From Sabellastarte sp. h YS-2021 (Eukaryota; Annelida; Polychaeta; Sabellida; Sabellidae): a DNA stretch of 64,000 bases. The translations under genes and the position numbers were made by a program. The notes under the pieces were generated by a model that made no database searches, was not told the DNA's origin, and saw nothing but the letters and a program-made list of their open reading frames with translations. This document shows positions 24,301-35,100 of the stretch, piece by piece (within the stretch, counting starts at the first letter, position 1; every line of letters starts with the position of its first letter). The stretch covers positions 55,045,028-55,109,027 of the forward strand of contig OZ024936.1 in assembly GCA_964017235.1 (NCBI GenBank), read 5' to 3'.

Positions 24301-27300
24301 CCTTGAGACTACCACCACCTGAACCACTTGGACCTAGGGGGCCAAATCTCCACTACTTCTTGCTGGGGGATGATGACTTTACCTGTATGCCTTGGCTGGT
24401 CAAGCCTTACAGTAGACGACAACTGACCAGAGAAGAGAGAGTAGCCAACTACAGGATATCCAGGGGGAGGAGGGTGGTCGAGAACTCATTTGGTACACTT
24501 GTCAAGAGATTCAGGGTGCTGTTGACCACCATAGAGCAGAGGCCAAAAGTAGTCAGAGACTCTCAACCTGTATTGCATATAACTTGTATATGTAATCTTT
24601 GTCTGTGGCAAATGTGAAGTCTGTATCATTAATTTTAAGGTCACCTTAAATTGCCCACAGAGACCCACTTTATGAAGTTTTTTTGCTATTTTTGAGCTCT
24701 ATAGCTCTAAAACTAAATGGTATATTCAAATAAAATTTCATCTGGGAGCATGTTAATGTTCTTTTTGCATGTACCAAAATCCAGGCCTTTAACTTGACAT
24801 TTAACCTGTGTATGAGGCCAATAACCATTAACTGCCTCACCTGGGTGACTTTCTGGAGTTATAAAGGATGTATCTCACAATGAGTGGACTTTCTTTGTTC
24901 CCATCCGCATGAATAACTTCTCATTCGAAATTACAAGGCCCAGAGACCTACTGTTTATTTTGAAACCTTATCTATCGAGAATGAAGAAATTGTTGAAGGC
25001 ATGCACATCTGTTTATTCACCAGAGCTGTTACAAGTGAGGTACCCCCCCCCCCCCCCATCCCCAAAGTGTGAAAATTTCAAAACTTTTTCACAATTTTGT
25101 CATTGACTATTGAAAGGATTTGTCTCTTATATATCTTGTGTATATGTACCAGGCTACAATTAGATTCCCTTGTGAGAGTATCAGGAGTGGAGCCTTCTTA
25201 ATTATTTTTAATAAATTTTTAAATAATTTTTAATGCATTAAAATTAATGAAATCTTGCACTGAATCACTTAGAACTTGAAAAGTACTGCATTTAGAACAT
25301 ATTGTTAAAAGATTGCTGTTCAGCTACTTTTTCCATAGCTATAACATGGTGATTAACTTGGGAGCCTATCCCAATCGCTAAGCAAGTACTAGCTTCTTCC
25401 GGCTTTTCAGTACCTTCCTTAATGAGTACTCACTTGTAACTTGAAAGCTATTGCATTTAGAGCATTTTGTTTAAATATGTTATTCACTTACTTTTGGGTC
25501 AGCTTTAACATGGTCAAATTACAGACCTGTAGCTCATTGCATAGCTGAGCAATAGCTCATTTCAGATTCTCAATGTTGAGTAAATGACTTGAACTTGAAA
25601 ACTATCAATTTTGAGTATTTTGTTAAAATATCATTTTCACCTACTTTTGGATCCGCTATAACATAGTAAAATTGCAGACCGGTACCTCTTTGCATAGCTG
25701 AGCGATAGCTATTTTCAGATTCTCACTGTTCAGTAAACCACTTGTAACTTGAAAAGTATTGCATTTCGAGTATTTTGTAAAAATATGCTAATTCTTCCAT
25801 AGCCACAACATGGCGAGTTACTTGGGAGTCTATCCCAATAGCTAAGTCAGTATTAATTGCAACTTTCTGACTTTTCATTAAGGTCCATAAGGAGTAAAAT
25901 CACTCATAACTTGAAAACTTTTGCATGTATTTTGTTGAAATAAATTGTTTGTCTGCCTTATCCATAGCAATAACATGGTCAGAAGTTTGGAAGTTTGTCT
26001 CCATAGCTAAGCTAGTAATAGCTACTTTTGCAATTTTTAGCAGTTACCTAATGAGTAAATGGCTTTTGTTTTCAAAAGTATTGCAGCTATGCAATTTCTT
26101 TTTAAAGGTGTGGTTCATCTACATTTAAATAAACTATAATATTTGGAGGTTTCAAACTTGTTGCTGAATATGTAGGGTGTGTAACAGCTACTTTTATTGT
26201 GTCATAGTTGGGAGTAAATTTCTGTATATCTTGAAGAGTAATAGATTTACAGAATTTTAATGAAATAGATTGTCCAGATACTTTCTCTTTAGTTAAGAGT
26301 TGGTCATTGTTTGGAATGGCTATCAATAGTTAAGTGAGTAACAACCACTTTCTCATTTTCAGCAGTTAGCATAATGCTGATATCTTTAAAGTGTTGCAGC
26401 TGTGCAATTTCTTTCAAAGGTGCTGTCCATCTACTTTTTTTGTAATATATAATATTACAGGGTTAAGTTTCAAAGTTGTTACTCAGTATATGAGTGAGTA
26501 ATAGCTACTTTCTCACTTTTAGGCAATTACTATAATGAGTAAATAGCTTTTGTCTTCAAAAGTATTGCAGGTACACAATTTCTCTCAAAGGTGTTGTTCC
26601 CTTACTTTTTGTGAACTATTACAGATTCAGACTAGTATAGTTTCAGACTGGTTGCTCAATGCATGAAGGAGTAATAGCTACTTGACTCACTTTTCACCAA
26701 TTTTAATGATACATTGTCTTTTTTTCCCTTTATTATCGATCCTAGAGGTTTGGGATTTGATGACCACTTAGGGAAATCATGTGGCTTGCATATTTATGTG
26801 GGATCGGATTTGACCTTTGACTCTTCCTTCAAGGTCAAATGGGTTTGTTGATGCTTTTAATGCCCTGTATCTCCTTTATAATTGGTCATACAGGTTTGGG
26901 ATTTGAAGACAGCTTATAGGAAATTGTGTGCCCTGAATTTTTTGGTGGGTCTGATTTTACCTTTGACCCTTCTTTAAGGTCAAATGGGGTTATCGATACT
27001 TTATTATCTGCTTTATTATTGGTCTTAGAGGTTTGGGATGTGAAGATAACTTCCAGGAAATTTGGTGCCCTGAATCTTTTTGTGGTTTTAGATTTGACCT
27101 TTGACCCTCCCAAATTAGTCCTTGCTTCTTTTAATCCCTTTCCTTTACTTTCAGTTGTACTCTGAACCTCAAAACACAGTCACCTGACAGAGCCTGTTTA
27201 CATGCACTGATTGCTTGTTTTTTTCAGTCACTGGAGCCTTTGGTGAAAACTATTTCCAGTCTTTCAGGCAGTAAAACAAAAGTATTTTGTTGCTACGAGG

Positions 27301-28271
27301 AAAGAGACACTGGTAATAAACCAGAATTACAAAGAAAGTTTTTACAGGTAATAGTACATATTTTATTTTCTCAACATTAAATTACAGTTGTTCCCATTCT
27401 GGTGTCATTGAAAGCTGTAACCTGGAGTACATTAATATTGTTGACACTGCCAAATACAAAGTATGATTCACTAGTCACTATCTGTCACAATTAAAAATAC
27501 ATAAACCTGTATGTATTGTATATTATTTCCCTGAAATAAGTTTGTTTTGGACATTCATGCAAATGAAATGGCAATACAGTCTATATCATAGATGATGGTA
27601 TATAATATATTCATATATGTTGTGTTTCAACAGTAGAAGTTTTGGGGCAGGTTGTGTGAAACCAACCCACCAATTAGAAAAATGTGTCTGACGTCCGTCC
27701 GTCAACATTTTGGTTTCCAGACTCCAGACACCACCTGAACTAGGCTGCTTTTATAAGTGGTGCCAGTGTGGGTATATGTCCGTCCGTCAAAATTTTGGGT
27801 TCAGAAGTCTAGACTCTAACTCAAATCCGTTTGACACTTGACCATGTGGTAGGACACCACCTAGGCTAGGTTGCTTTCAAAATTGTTGCTGTGTTGCTGG
27901 ACCATATCCCTGATTATGATGGCAAAACCCGCCTTTTTGTGGTGTATAACCTCACTTTTCTTGTTGTCAGAGATCTTGATATTGTTCTTAACTGTACTCA
28001 CATTAAAATGTAGTTAACACCATTGCAATATTCCTATGTGTGTGTTTCAAAGATGCACTTATACAAGGAAATCTATGACAGTTTTGTTTCATTAAAATTA
28101 TATGCAGTTTTGGTACACCTTTACAAAACAAAACCAATTTGTCTCTATTTTTATATTTTCTGTTTCCAGCTGATTGATGATCAATTTCACATTGAAAAAA
28201 TTCCACTAGAAAAACAACACCCAGTTTACAGAAGTGAAGACATTCACATACTAAAGTTCACAAAGAGGTAG
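15345..28271 (+). CDS. VCPKMT: VCPKMT/METTL21D-like protein lysine methyltransferase, complete, 4 exons
   Basis: Exons 15345-15616, 22357-22540, 27228-27347 and 28170-28271 join in frame with GT/AG borders to give 225 residues, against about 229 in human. The family trimethylates a lysine of the AAA ATPase VCP/p97 using S-adenosylmethionine, in the cytosol. Visible signatures: VGCVVWDAAIVLASYLE (31-50), SAM motif VELGSGTGIVGL (74-85), acidic post-I TDL (97-99), LKWGEEYTGF (126-135), the METTL21 DxxY motif in LLADCIYYEE (143-152), FCCYEER and the C-terminal IPLEKQHPVYRSEDIHIL, which closely follows human IPLEKHDEEYRSEDIHII (recalled). All key residues are present, so it looks functional. Introns 1 and 2 (6.7 and 4.7 kb) are almost wholly mobile DNA. 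The 3' UTR meets that of the MORN gene. Confidence 0.95.
15661..16135. mobile_element. MITE with inverted ends and a 3 x 66-bp core array
   Basis: The left end TAACCAGATCATTCGCACAA is inverted on the right as TTTTGTGCGAACAATCTGGT. Inside, 15824-16018 holds three tandem units of about 66 bp, each with a GGAAACCCCACGG-like phrase, a TTCCGTGACC phrase and TTTGCATATTTT. A one-ended relative of the left arm lies at 55034-55100. The core phrase also occurs inside the MITE at 59948-60426. No transposase; located in VCPKMT intron 1. Confidence 0.75.
16140..17157. other. Intron 1 stretch, nothing recognised
   Basis: AT-rich intronic sequence of the VCPKMT-like gene with no repeat, RNA or protein signature that could be supported. 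Confidence 0.55.
17590..19150 (+). repeat. Tandem array I, about 145-bp unit, roughly ten copies
   Basis: CAGCTATAACATAG starts recur near 17817, 17962 and then at similar spacing. Two units are longer variants containing a CAATATGGTGAGTAAGTTGG phrase. Unit identity is about 75-95%, highest among the first few, suggesting local duplication. Confidence 0.85.
19893..20270. mobile_element. hAT-type MITE with 8-bp target duplication
   Basis: The terminal inverted repeats are TAGGGACGTCATCGT and ACGATGACGTCCCTA. CTTGGACC flanks the element at 19885-19892 and 20271-20278, an 8-bp duplication as produced by hAT transposases. The target sequence is a unit of array II, where CTTGGACCC is part of the consensus, so the insertion is younger than the array. 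At 378 bp with no coding capacity it is non-autonomous. CGATATCG-type palindromic phrases recur inside. Confidence 0.88.
20607..21915. mobile_element. Harbinger-like MITE carrying a nested palindromic MITE
   Basis: The left end TACCCCTGTTCCACCA is inverted on the right as TGGTGGAACAGGGGCA, with TTA next to both ends, consistent with the 3-bp TTA/TAA target of PIF/Harbinger. The interior is rich in CCTCAGGAAGCCTCAGA and GGACTCTTAATCC phrases and their inverses, and non-coding. The left end resembles the start of the Harbinger copy at 23105 (TGTTCCACTGG). Superfamily call is tentative. Confidence 0.6.
21200..21892. mobile_element. Palindromic MITE with GGTCTCAG-rich arms
   Basis: Left arm GGGCCGTATTCATAAAGAG and right arm TTTTATGAATACCGGCCC are inverted, and both arms are filled with GTCTCAGxTTGAGACC-type palindromes. 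The tandem copy of the surrounding sequence at 22061-22310 lacks the insertion (GGGAGCCTTAGTCTTG, 22134-22149), which serves as an empty site and shows that the element arrived after or independently of the local duplication. Confidence 0.8.
22061..22310 (+). repeat. Second copy of a 250-bp local tandem duplication
   Basis: Bases 22061-22310 repeat 21112-21199 joined to 21893-22060 (ACTGACAAC, CAGATCC, GACTCTGAATCC, GGTAACCATAG, TAATTAAGGATTTCTCA, GTTCAGCTATGTTGTGAAAA). The first copy is interrupted by the MITE at 21200. Identity is about 90%. Confidence 0.85.
22663..23104 (+). mobile_element. Left domain of a Helentron/pearl-like element (copy 2, first part)
   Basis: It begins ATGTCAGCTGACTTGTCAGT, continues with ACTACAAGGCCCAGAGACAT and TTGCATATATGTACTAGGCC, and is cut by the Harbinger copy at about 23105. 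The layout, with a second CTCATTGACTATTCCAG block at 23077, matches the variant at 48810-49098. It lies in VCPKMT intron 2. Confidence 0.7.
23474..23480 (+). promoter_or_regulatory. TATA box of the Harbinger transposase
   Basis: TATATAA stands 124 bases before the first transposase ATG (23604), in a locally GC-rich leader, and is followed by the Cys/Thr-rich CCCCTCTCCCCTG initiator neighbourhood. Position and context suggest a core promoter; this is inference. Confidence 0.5.
23604..24617 (+). pseudogene. HARBI1-like DDE transposase, inactivated
   Basis: An N-terminal segment from ATG 23604 (basic, Pro-rich, ending PPPPRRRKS) meets an in-frame TAG at 23697-23699; the frame then continues as 301 residues from the ATG at 23712. 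Counting from that ATG, the DDE_Tnp_4 triad is visible: D144 in GALDGKYIAI, D220 in FLLGDDDFTCMPW and E257 in GRRVVENSFGTL. Other hallmarks are LRLKLAVTLRHLSTGKSY-like helix and SRRQLTREERVANYR. About 17 residues usually found between SGSEY and DADYKF (the YNYKxF...LMALV block) are missing, and the C-terminus after KVVRD departs from the family. Compared from memory with metazoan Harbinger proteins. One stop, one internal deletion and a decayed tail make it non-functional as it stands. Confidence 0.9.
24870..27219 (+). mobile_element. Helentron/pearl-like element (copy 2, second part) ending next to a host splice acceptor
   Basis: A second left-domain start (ATTACAAGGCCCAGAGAC at 24930) leads into degenerate array I units (25270-26690) and array II units (26715-27120), and a worn 3' end at 27170-27219: ACAGTCACCTGACAGAG, a degraded hairpin and TTGCTTGTT. 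It ends 8 bases before the AG of VCPKMT exon 3. Divergence is higher than in copies 1 and B, so it is an older insertion. Confidence 0.65.
27660..27850 (+). repeat. Two-copy degenerate direct repeat
   Basis: GTCCGTCCGTCAAcATTTTGG occurs near 27698 and 27779 with similar flanks (CCAGACTC / TCTAGACTC, ACACCACCT near both). A further GTCCGTCCGTCC phrase lies at 41710. It is intronic in the VCPKMT-like gene. Confidence 0.6.
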
Positions 28272-28613
28272 CACAAATAATGACAGATTGGAACAGAGAA
28301 GAAATAGATCAAGAAATAGACCCTTGGTCCATCAAAGAAATCTCTTTTGGAAATGTGCAATTTGTTCAGTAACAACATTTTACATCATCAAGACTTTTAT
28401 TTGATCATGTGCATTTGGAGAGTGAATCAAATGAAGAACAGATTCAATTTTGTAATCAACTACAAGTAATTATGGGAGTTCTTGAAATGTCAAAGTCTAA
28501 CATCATATGGTTAAAGCAATGACAGATTCAGTGCTTTTATAAATTGTACTAATTCAAAATAGGAGCAATATCTTCACGTTTTATTGAATTCAATGATTAA
28601 GTAATGGACATAC

Positions 28614-28619
28614 AATAAA
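28614..28619 (+). other. Poly(A) signal of the VCPKMT-like gene
   Basis: AATAAA lies 343 bases after the stop codon at 28271 and is the nearest canonical signal that fits the convergent arrangement. Confidence 0.6.
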
Positions 28620-28628
28620 TTGTATAAG

Positions 28629-28634
28629 TTTATT
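28629..28634 (-). other. Poly(A) signal of the MORN2-like gene
   Basis: TTTATT on the plus strand is AATAAA on the minus strand, about 500 bases past the stop at 29131. It faces the plus-strand signal at 28614. Confidence 0.6.
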
Positions 28635-29130
28635 GTGGGTTTGACAAAATCCAAAAAAATCATTCTATAAATACAATTACAGTGTTGAAATGATTTTACA
28701 TAAGTTGGTTTCAATTGTTCACAAGCAGGATTTTATGAACGCACCACATTCTTGAAAAGACAATACATTTCAACAGTAAGGTGAAGTTTGCAAACCATCC
28801 AGTTACTCTATGGCAAAATGAACATGAAATAATACTGGTATATTAAATTAAGCTGCACTTGAAATCTTACAACTCATTTTATCGTATAAAACTACTATTA
28901 TGTGAATGATAAAAGGCTGGTATTTGTAAACAGACACATTTGATGTCTTAGACTGGAACATCATTCTGACATCACTGAATGAGTTACACTGTACATTTAA
29001 CAAGAGCAAAATCCAAACACAATACCATAACGTATCCTTCTAAAATGTAAAACTGTTTGAATGCTGTGGTACCTTTAATAAATACGTAAATTATGTCAAA
29101 TTTATACAAAATGAACCAAGTTCATAAGAA

Positions 29131-32100
29131 TTAAATATCCACATTGACTTGGAATCGAAGTCCAGGTGCAGCTTTGTATCGAAACTTTCCAGTCCAGATT
29201 TGTCCTTCAGTATCTATGAAGTTTCCGTCTCCTTCCATCCTAAAAGAACAGAATTTTATACATTATTACCCCATTAAAGACCACACCCGCCTGCTGCAAG
29301 TTGGCAGCAAAGAATTATTCATCTTTGTCATGCCTGTATGATTATTTGACTTTTCTTTAGAACCTGTGTAAGGTCCGCACTGAGGTGGCAGGTTTGCCGT
29401 CTACTTATAGAATTATTCATCTTTGTCATGCCTGTATGATTATTTGACTTTTCTTTAGAACCTGTGTAAGGTCCGCACTGAGGTGGCAGGTTTGCCCCAT
29501 CTACTTATAGACTGACACTTTTGTGTGTGTTGAGCTCCCACAAGTGTTAATGCTGAGGACTGTCCCAATAGGACCCTAGCGGTTAAACAGGATGTAACAC
29601 CCCAACTTTTAACTATAGCACAGTCTCATCACTTAATTTATTTGAATTTTTTTTTAAATACACTGTATCAGGACATTATGGATGACAATGCGGTTAGAAC
29701 TGTCCCTGAACTATTCAATTTTGACAATCATCCTTTAGTAAATTACAACATTGCTTCATGGGTGGCAAAGGGGGTCAAAGTGGTATTTTTCCACTGAAGT
29801 ATTCTTTCATCATTATTGTCCTCTCTGAGAAATACCTTTTGAAAAAATTTACTACAATCATGTAACTATGTCAGGCATGGACTATCTTACATGTTCTTTC
29901 TTGCATGTGAATATCCACAAAAAAAGTTAAATTCAACAACAAATTTCATTTCTTTCTCAAATTTGTACTGTAGAGTATAGAATATCCCTAACATCATTTA
30001 GTGATGAGTACTCATTCTTACTCTTTTTCACAGTGCTGATTATTACCACTGCAAGGGGTTGTGTTTTTGTGTGCCTTTGTTTTTGTGATTACTCCAAAAG
30101 TAATGGACAGATCTTATGAAATTTTCATGTGGTCAGGGCTTGACCAAAGTAAGAAGTGATTAAATTTGAGGAAAGATCTGGATCATATTCTGGATAAAAA
30201 AAATCCTGAGTATTTGCAAACGTCCTCTGGTGGATCACTACATTAGCCTAGTGCTTTCTAGTGAGTGAGTGATTCTTGTCAATCTGGGTCGAAATAATTG
30301 AATTTTTGTCTTGAATCTTTTGAATGGCTCATTTTTGGTGATCATTTGAAGGCTTGAATAATCTTTTTTACAAGAATTCAGTAGAATTATACTGGATCAC
30401 CAGCTTTGATTATAGACTGAAATGGATGGAATCTGAAACCACAAATATTATGCTAAATGGACATAAATAGTTGGCTGACTGGCAGTATTTTTGCAGCTCC
30501 AGACCATCTTTGAGAAGGACCGATCAATGGTGTGACCCTGCCATTTTAAAAAATATAATGCAGATCCAATAAAAGATTTTTTTTTGTTTTACATCGCGTT
30601 CAACAGCCAGGGTTATTTGGCGATGGGTAGTCAACAGGTGGAGGATCCAGTGCCTACAAGTTGATCAAGATTCTGCACTGTAGACCACCGGGCATAGGCA
30701 GGTAACTACCAACTTTCCAACATGAAGTGCCTGGGCCGAGAGGATGAAGGCGAGCACTCTAACCAATACACCACTGAATCCCCCACCTTAATGTAGGGCA
30801 CTTCTCTAAGGTCAGTTAGTGGTACCTGTAACATATAGATGAAATGTGCTATGCCATTCTGGTATACTGTGCAGAAACTTAGAAAAACTTAAGTTCAGCA
30901 TAATTCTTTAACACATTGGAGTTTAAGGTCACCTAAAAATGGGCACACCTTCAGGACTAGATACATTAACAAGGCAAATTTAAATTTAATCTGTCGTGCA
31001 GTTTTGAGATACTCTCCAGAAATGGAAAAGTTTAAATTCAATATTATTATTATATCATTGGGTTTTCAAGTCACATTAAATAGGGAACACTTGAAGACCA
31101 GTTTCATCCACACACCAAATTTTATTTGAATCCATCAAGCCATGTTAAACCTACTGTCCAGAAATTGAAAAAGTTAAATTCACTATAACTGTGTTAATGG
31201 TGGGGGTTCAAGTTCATCTTAACATGCAGCACACAGTGATGACTGGCAACATCCACAGGACTGTCAAATTGGAATTTAATCCATCAAGCAGTTTTCGAGA
31301 CACTTTTCACAAAGCAAGTATGATCAGGTATCAGTTATCCATGTGCTTAATCTCCTAACTCGCGCATTCCAAGGCATACCATCCAAATCATAATGCATAA
31401 AACCATAAGTTGTAAACCATAACAGGGTCGTCACCACGGGATCATTGGTGTTCGGTAGCGAGAAAAACTACGGAAGACAAGACTTGCTGACAATGCTGAT
31501 CATATTTGTCCTAATTCACAGTTGCTGGAGACGCAAAACTGTTGCAAACTTAAACCCATAAGTTTTTAAAATGTTGGGAAGTTATTATAACCTTACAAAA
31601 TTAAGAGACCTTTTTTCTCTTTTGGTCAAGATATGTATACCTGTTGAATATCAATGAAAAAAATCTCGACTACCACATCAGAGATCTTCCAAACACCAAA
31701 ATAATTGTCCCAAGCCTCAACTCAATGTTAGTTTTCAGCTGTTAGGGAGATTAATGTAATCTTTCACATGCAGGTTATGGTAAAGTTCTGTTGCATCCAC
31801 AACATAAACATACCTAGAATTGCACAGTATTTGAAATATTATTCTAAAATTGCCAAACTTGAAGTAAACATAGTTCTGTTATTACTGGGAGTTTAAGGTT
31901 ACCTGAATGTAGGGAACTTACTTAGGGCAAGCTACATATACTTGCAAACTTTAAATGAAATCTGTCGAGCTATTTGTAGTAATTATACTCTGCGATAAAA
32001 TAAAAAAGTTAAACTGAATATAACTTTTTCATACACAAGAGTTTAAGTCACCTTAAATAGGGCACACCTTGAGAATTAGTTACAACCACATGCCAAATTA

Positions 32101-35100
32101 AAGAGAATCTGTCAAGGTGCTTTTGAGATACTTTGAAATGCCAGAAATGTAAAGCTTAAATCCAATATAATTATGTTTACTTACTGCTGTGAGTTAAATG
32201 TCACCTTGCAATAGGGCACACCTTGAGGACCAGTTACATCTGTATGGCAAATTTGAAGATAATCTGTCCAGCCATTTTTGAGAGAGTGTCCATAAACAAA
32301 GTGTGATAATGATAGACAATGCCGGCGCCATAGGACAAAGCGACACCTGTGTGCACCCCTGCATAGATGCTGATACAACATATAAACCCTCTTCTCATGC
32401 AAGCAATGAGCTAGTTAATTCAGTTTGTTTACCTGTAGCATTAATTGAACCTTGACCATGAATTTGCTGAGCAGAACTATGCTAATCCTACAGGTAGTAC
32501 ATTATTAGTTGCATATTAATTTACCATTCTTATACCTGCATGGAAAGAATACCAAAAAAAGCTAATGAATGGTAAAATATAATATCATTGAGAAGCAAAA
32601 GAATATAAAATGCATACTGGTTACACTCTTACATTATGACAATTTAAAGTCAAAAAGGAAACTGTTAAAAACATAAAGTTCTGAACAAATATGAACTTAC
32701 TTGTTTTCATTAAATTCTCCTTCATAATAAGATCCATTAGGCCATTTATATATTCCAAATCCCTGAAATTTGTTGTTGACAAAGGCACCTGAAAAACAAA
32801 CGTTAATTATAAATAACTGAAATGCTCAGCTGTTATATTTGACTTTCATGGTAAAATGTACTAATTCATTAATTTGCTCGTCATGAGGGATATGTTTATA
32901 TTCTTTAACTTATTTTACAAGTAAAGACAAGTTGTTCCAAAAAATATGATGATTATAAATATTTCTTCAGTGTGACAATTCAGTTGGTGGAAGTTAAATT
33001 ATGTAATCTTTTAAAGCATTAGGTATTAACCTGAGAGAGGGCAAATTGCTTCAAACAAAAATAGAGCCAGCCTTGGTAGGCAGGAACCTCAGCCTGCAGG
33101 TACACCTAAATTGGCAACAGTAATGACTTTTAGGAAAATCTATGGAACAACTTGAAATGTAACAAGTATACAGAACCCACAAAATGCTCTCAAATGTAAG
33201 AACTTTCATGCAGTTGAAGGAGGAAAACTTTGAGATTTTATTCATTCTCTGGATGAGTAATTGCATGTAGATTTTGCCTGTAGAGCACTGAAAAACTTTA
33301 AAACTCAAAAATCTCAAATCTTTGCAATGGAAAGAGCTGTTGCCAGTAACTCCGAAAATCGTAATCAGTTCTAGATTGTCTTACGTTAAACACATCCTGA
33401 AAATTTGGTAAAAATCCATGCATGAGTTTATGCTATGAAACACCCACAATGTGTAACACCAAAAATGTTTAAAAAGTGTTGCCATGGCAACAGCTATTGC
33501 CAGATACTCCCCAAAACTTAACAAGCGCTAGATTCTTTTGGGTTCAAGATATTCTGAAAATCTGATGGAAATCCATGAATGGGTTTAGGCAGTGGACAGA
33601 AAAATCTTCAAAGCAACTGCCTTTTGCCAAATACTCGCCACATCCAAACAAGCTCTAGATCCTCTTGGGTTGAGCATATATGCTAAAAGTTTCTTGAAAA
33701 TCAATGTGTGGGTTCAGGTTGTGGAACACCCAGAGAGTTTAATACTGAGAAAATACTCCTAAAAACATTGCCATGGCATTATATCTGGTTTACTCTCTTT
33801 TAACACGAAGTAAAACTGAACCTTTTTTCTGAAAAAACATGGCTTAATTACCCTCATAGCAAGCTCCACTTGGATACTCCATCTTTCCTTGTCCATTCAT
33901 TTTATCACCTGCCCAGGCTCCAGTGTAAATAGTCCCATCTGCAGTAGTGTGTGTACCAGTGCCACTTCTTTCTGGGGTGCCATCTGCATTCTGTGAGTAT
34001 TCTCCATCTACAACGTTACCATAGATAGATTAGGAAATCTAAAATTTGTCAGAAATCTAAAATTCGCCACCTCTGAAACCTTATTTAGTTCGGTGAAAAT
34101 AAATGATGTTTCGTCTTAAACTTGGTATTTTTCAGTTCAAAAAGTCTTAATTTACTATGCATTTAACAAATTCCCCCTTAATTCATTTATTTTATTAGTA
34201 TTTCTACTTGCGGCGAATTTCAGTTATGTGGCCAATTTTAGATTTCTTACTCTAACAAAATGAGATAATTAGGACTGCTAAAGACTGCTCAAGTACATGT
34301 TAAAATAGCACAGTACAGGATTACCTGAAGTATTAAATTTGGAAAAGAGTATTCTATTCCCTATTCCTCTGTCTTTATTAAAAAATTCACAATTTCATGT
34401 ATGTGTAGTCTGCCATTCCATAAATTTTTCAATTCATGGTCCCCACAAAGGCAGTAATTGTAAAAATTTTATTGTAATTTAACTTTTTGTAAGTTAAATA
34501 CTTACCTTATCCTCACTAGTGCTTACGTGTTGGCGGGAGCAAACAAGTACGACCAAACGAGAATATTTTTAAAATAAATATTCTTGTCGGTACCAGTATG
34601 TATACGCATGACCGCGCATGCGCGTGCACCGGAAGAACCCCGTTAAGCCTCACTTTAATTTTGGGAGTCAATATAATATATTGCAAACCCAAAAAATTTT
34701 GAAAATGTGGGGTTGGATGGGTGGGAATCTGAATCTAGTGAGGATAAGGTAAGTATTTAACTTACAAAAAGTTAAATTACAATAAAATTTTTACATTTTA
34801 TTGCGTAAAATACCCTTACCTTATCCTCACTAGTGCTTGATTACAACCATACTGGTGGTGGGATTTTTAATATTTTTGCCACCAAAAGCAGGTATAACCA
34901 AAGAAAAGTCAAAGTACACATCTCAAGAAAACTTGAGAATACCAGACTATATTATGCAGTAAAAGTAACTTAACAAAATAACATTTAGTAGTTATATGTG
35001 TAAGCACTACCTGGCAACCTTTCCAAAGGTGCCTTGGCCCTGCATGTATCTTATATCCAATGTACTAATTTCAAACACACTTGTGGTGATAAGTACAAGA

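Larger units (their letters stand above)
23105..24650 (+). mobile_element. Decayed PIF/Harbinger transposon inserted in copy 2
   Basis: It starts near GGTGTTCCACTGGAGCC, resembling Harbinger-MITE ends at 20607. A GC-richer leader with repeated CCCGACAGG phrases is followed by a TATATAA box at 23474-23480 and the transposase. The right terminal repeat was not found, so the 3' boundary near 24650 is approximate and that end is probably lost. Confidence 0.75.

Noticed and set aside
23105-24650. Domesticated HARBI1-type host gene
   Set aside because: An in-frame stop, an internal deletion in the catalytic core and a decayed C-terminus in a repeat-filled intron argue for a dead transposon.
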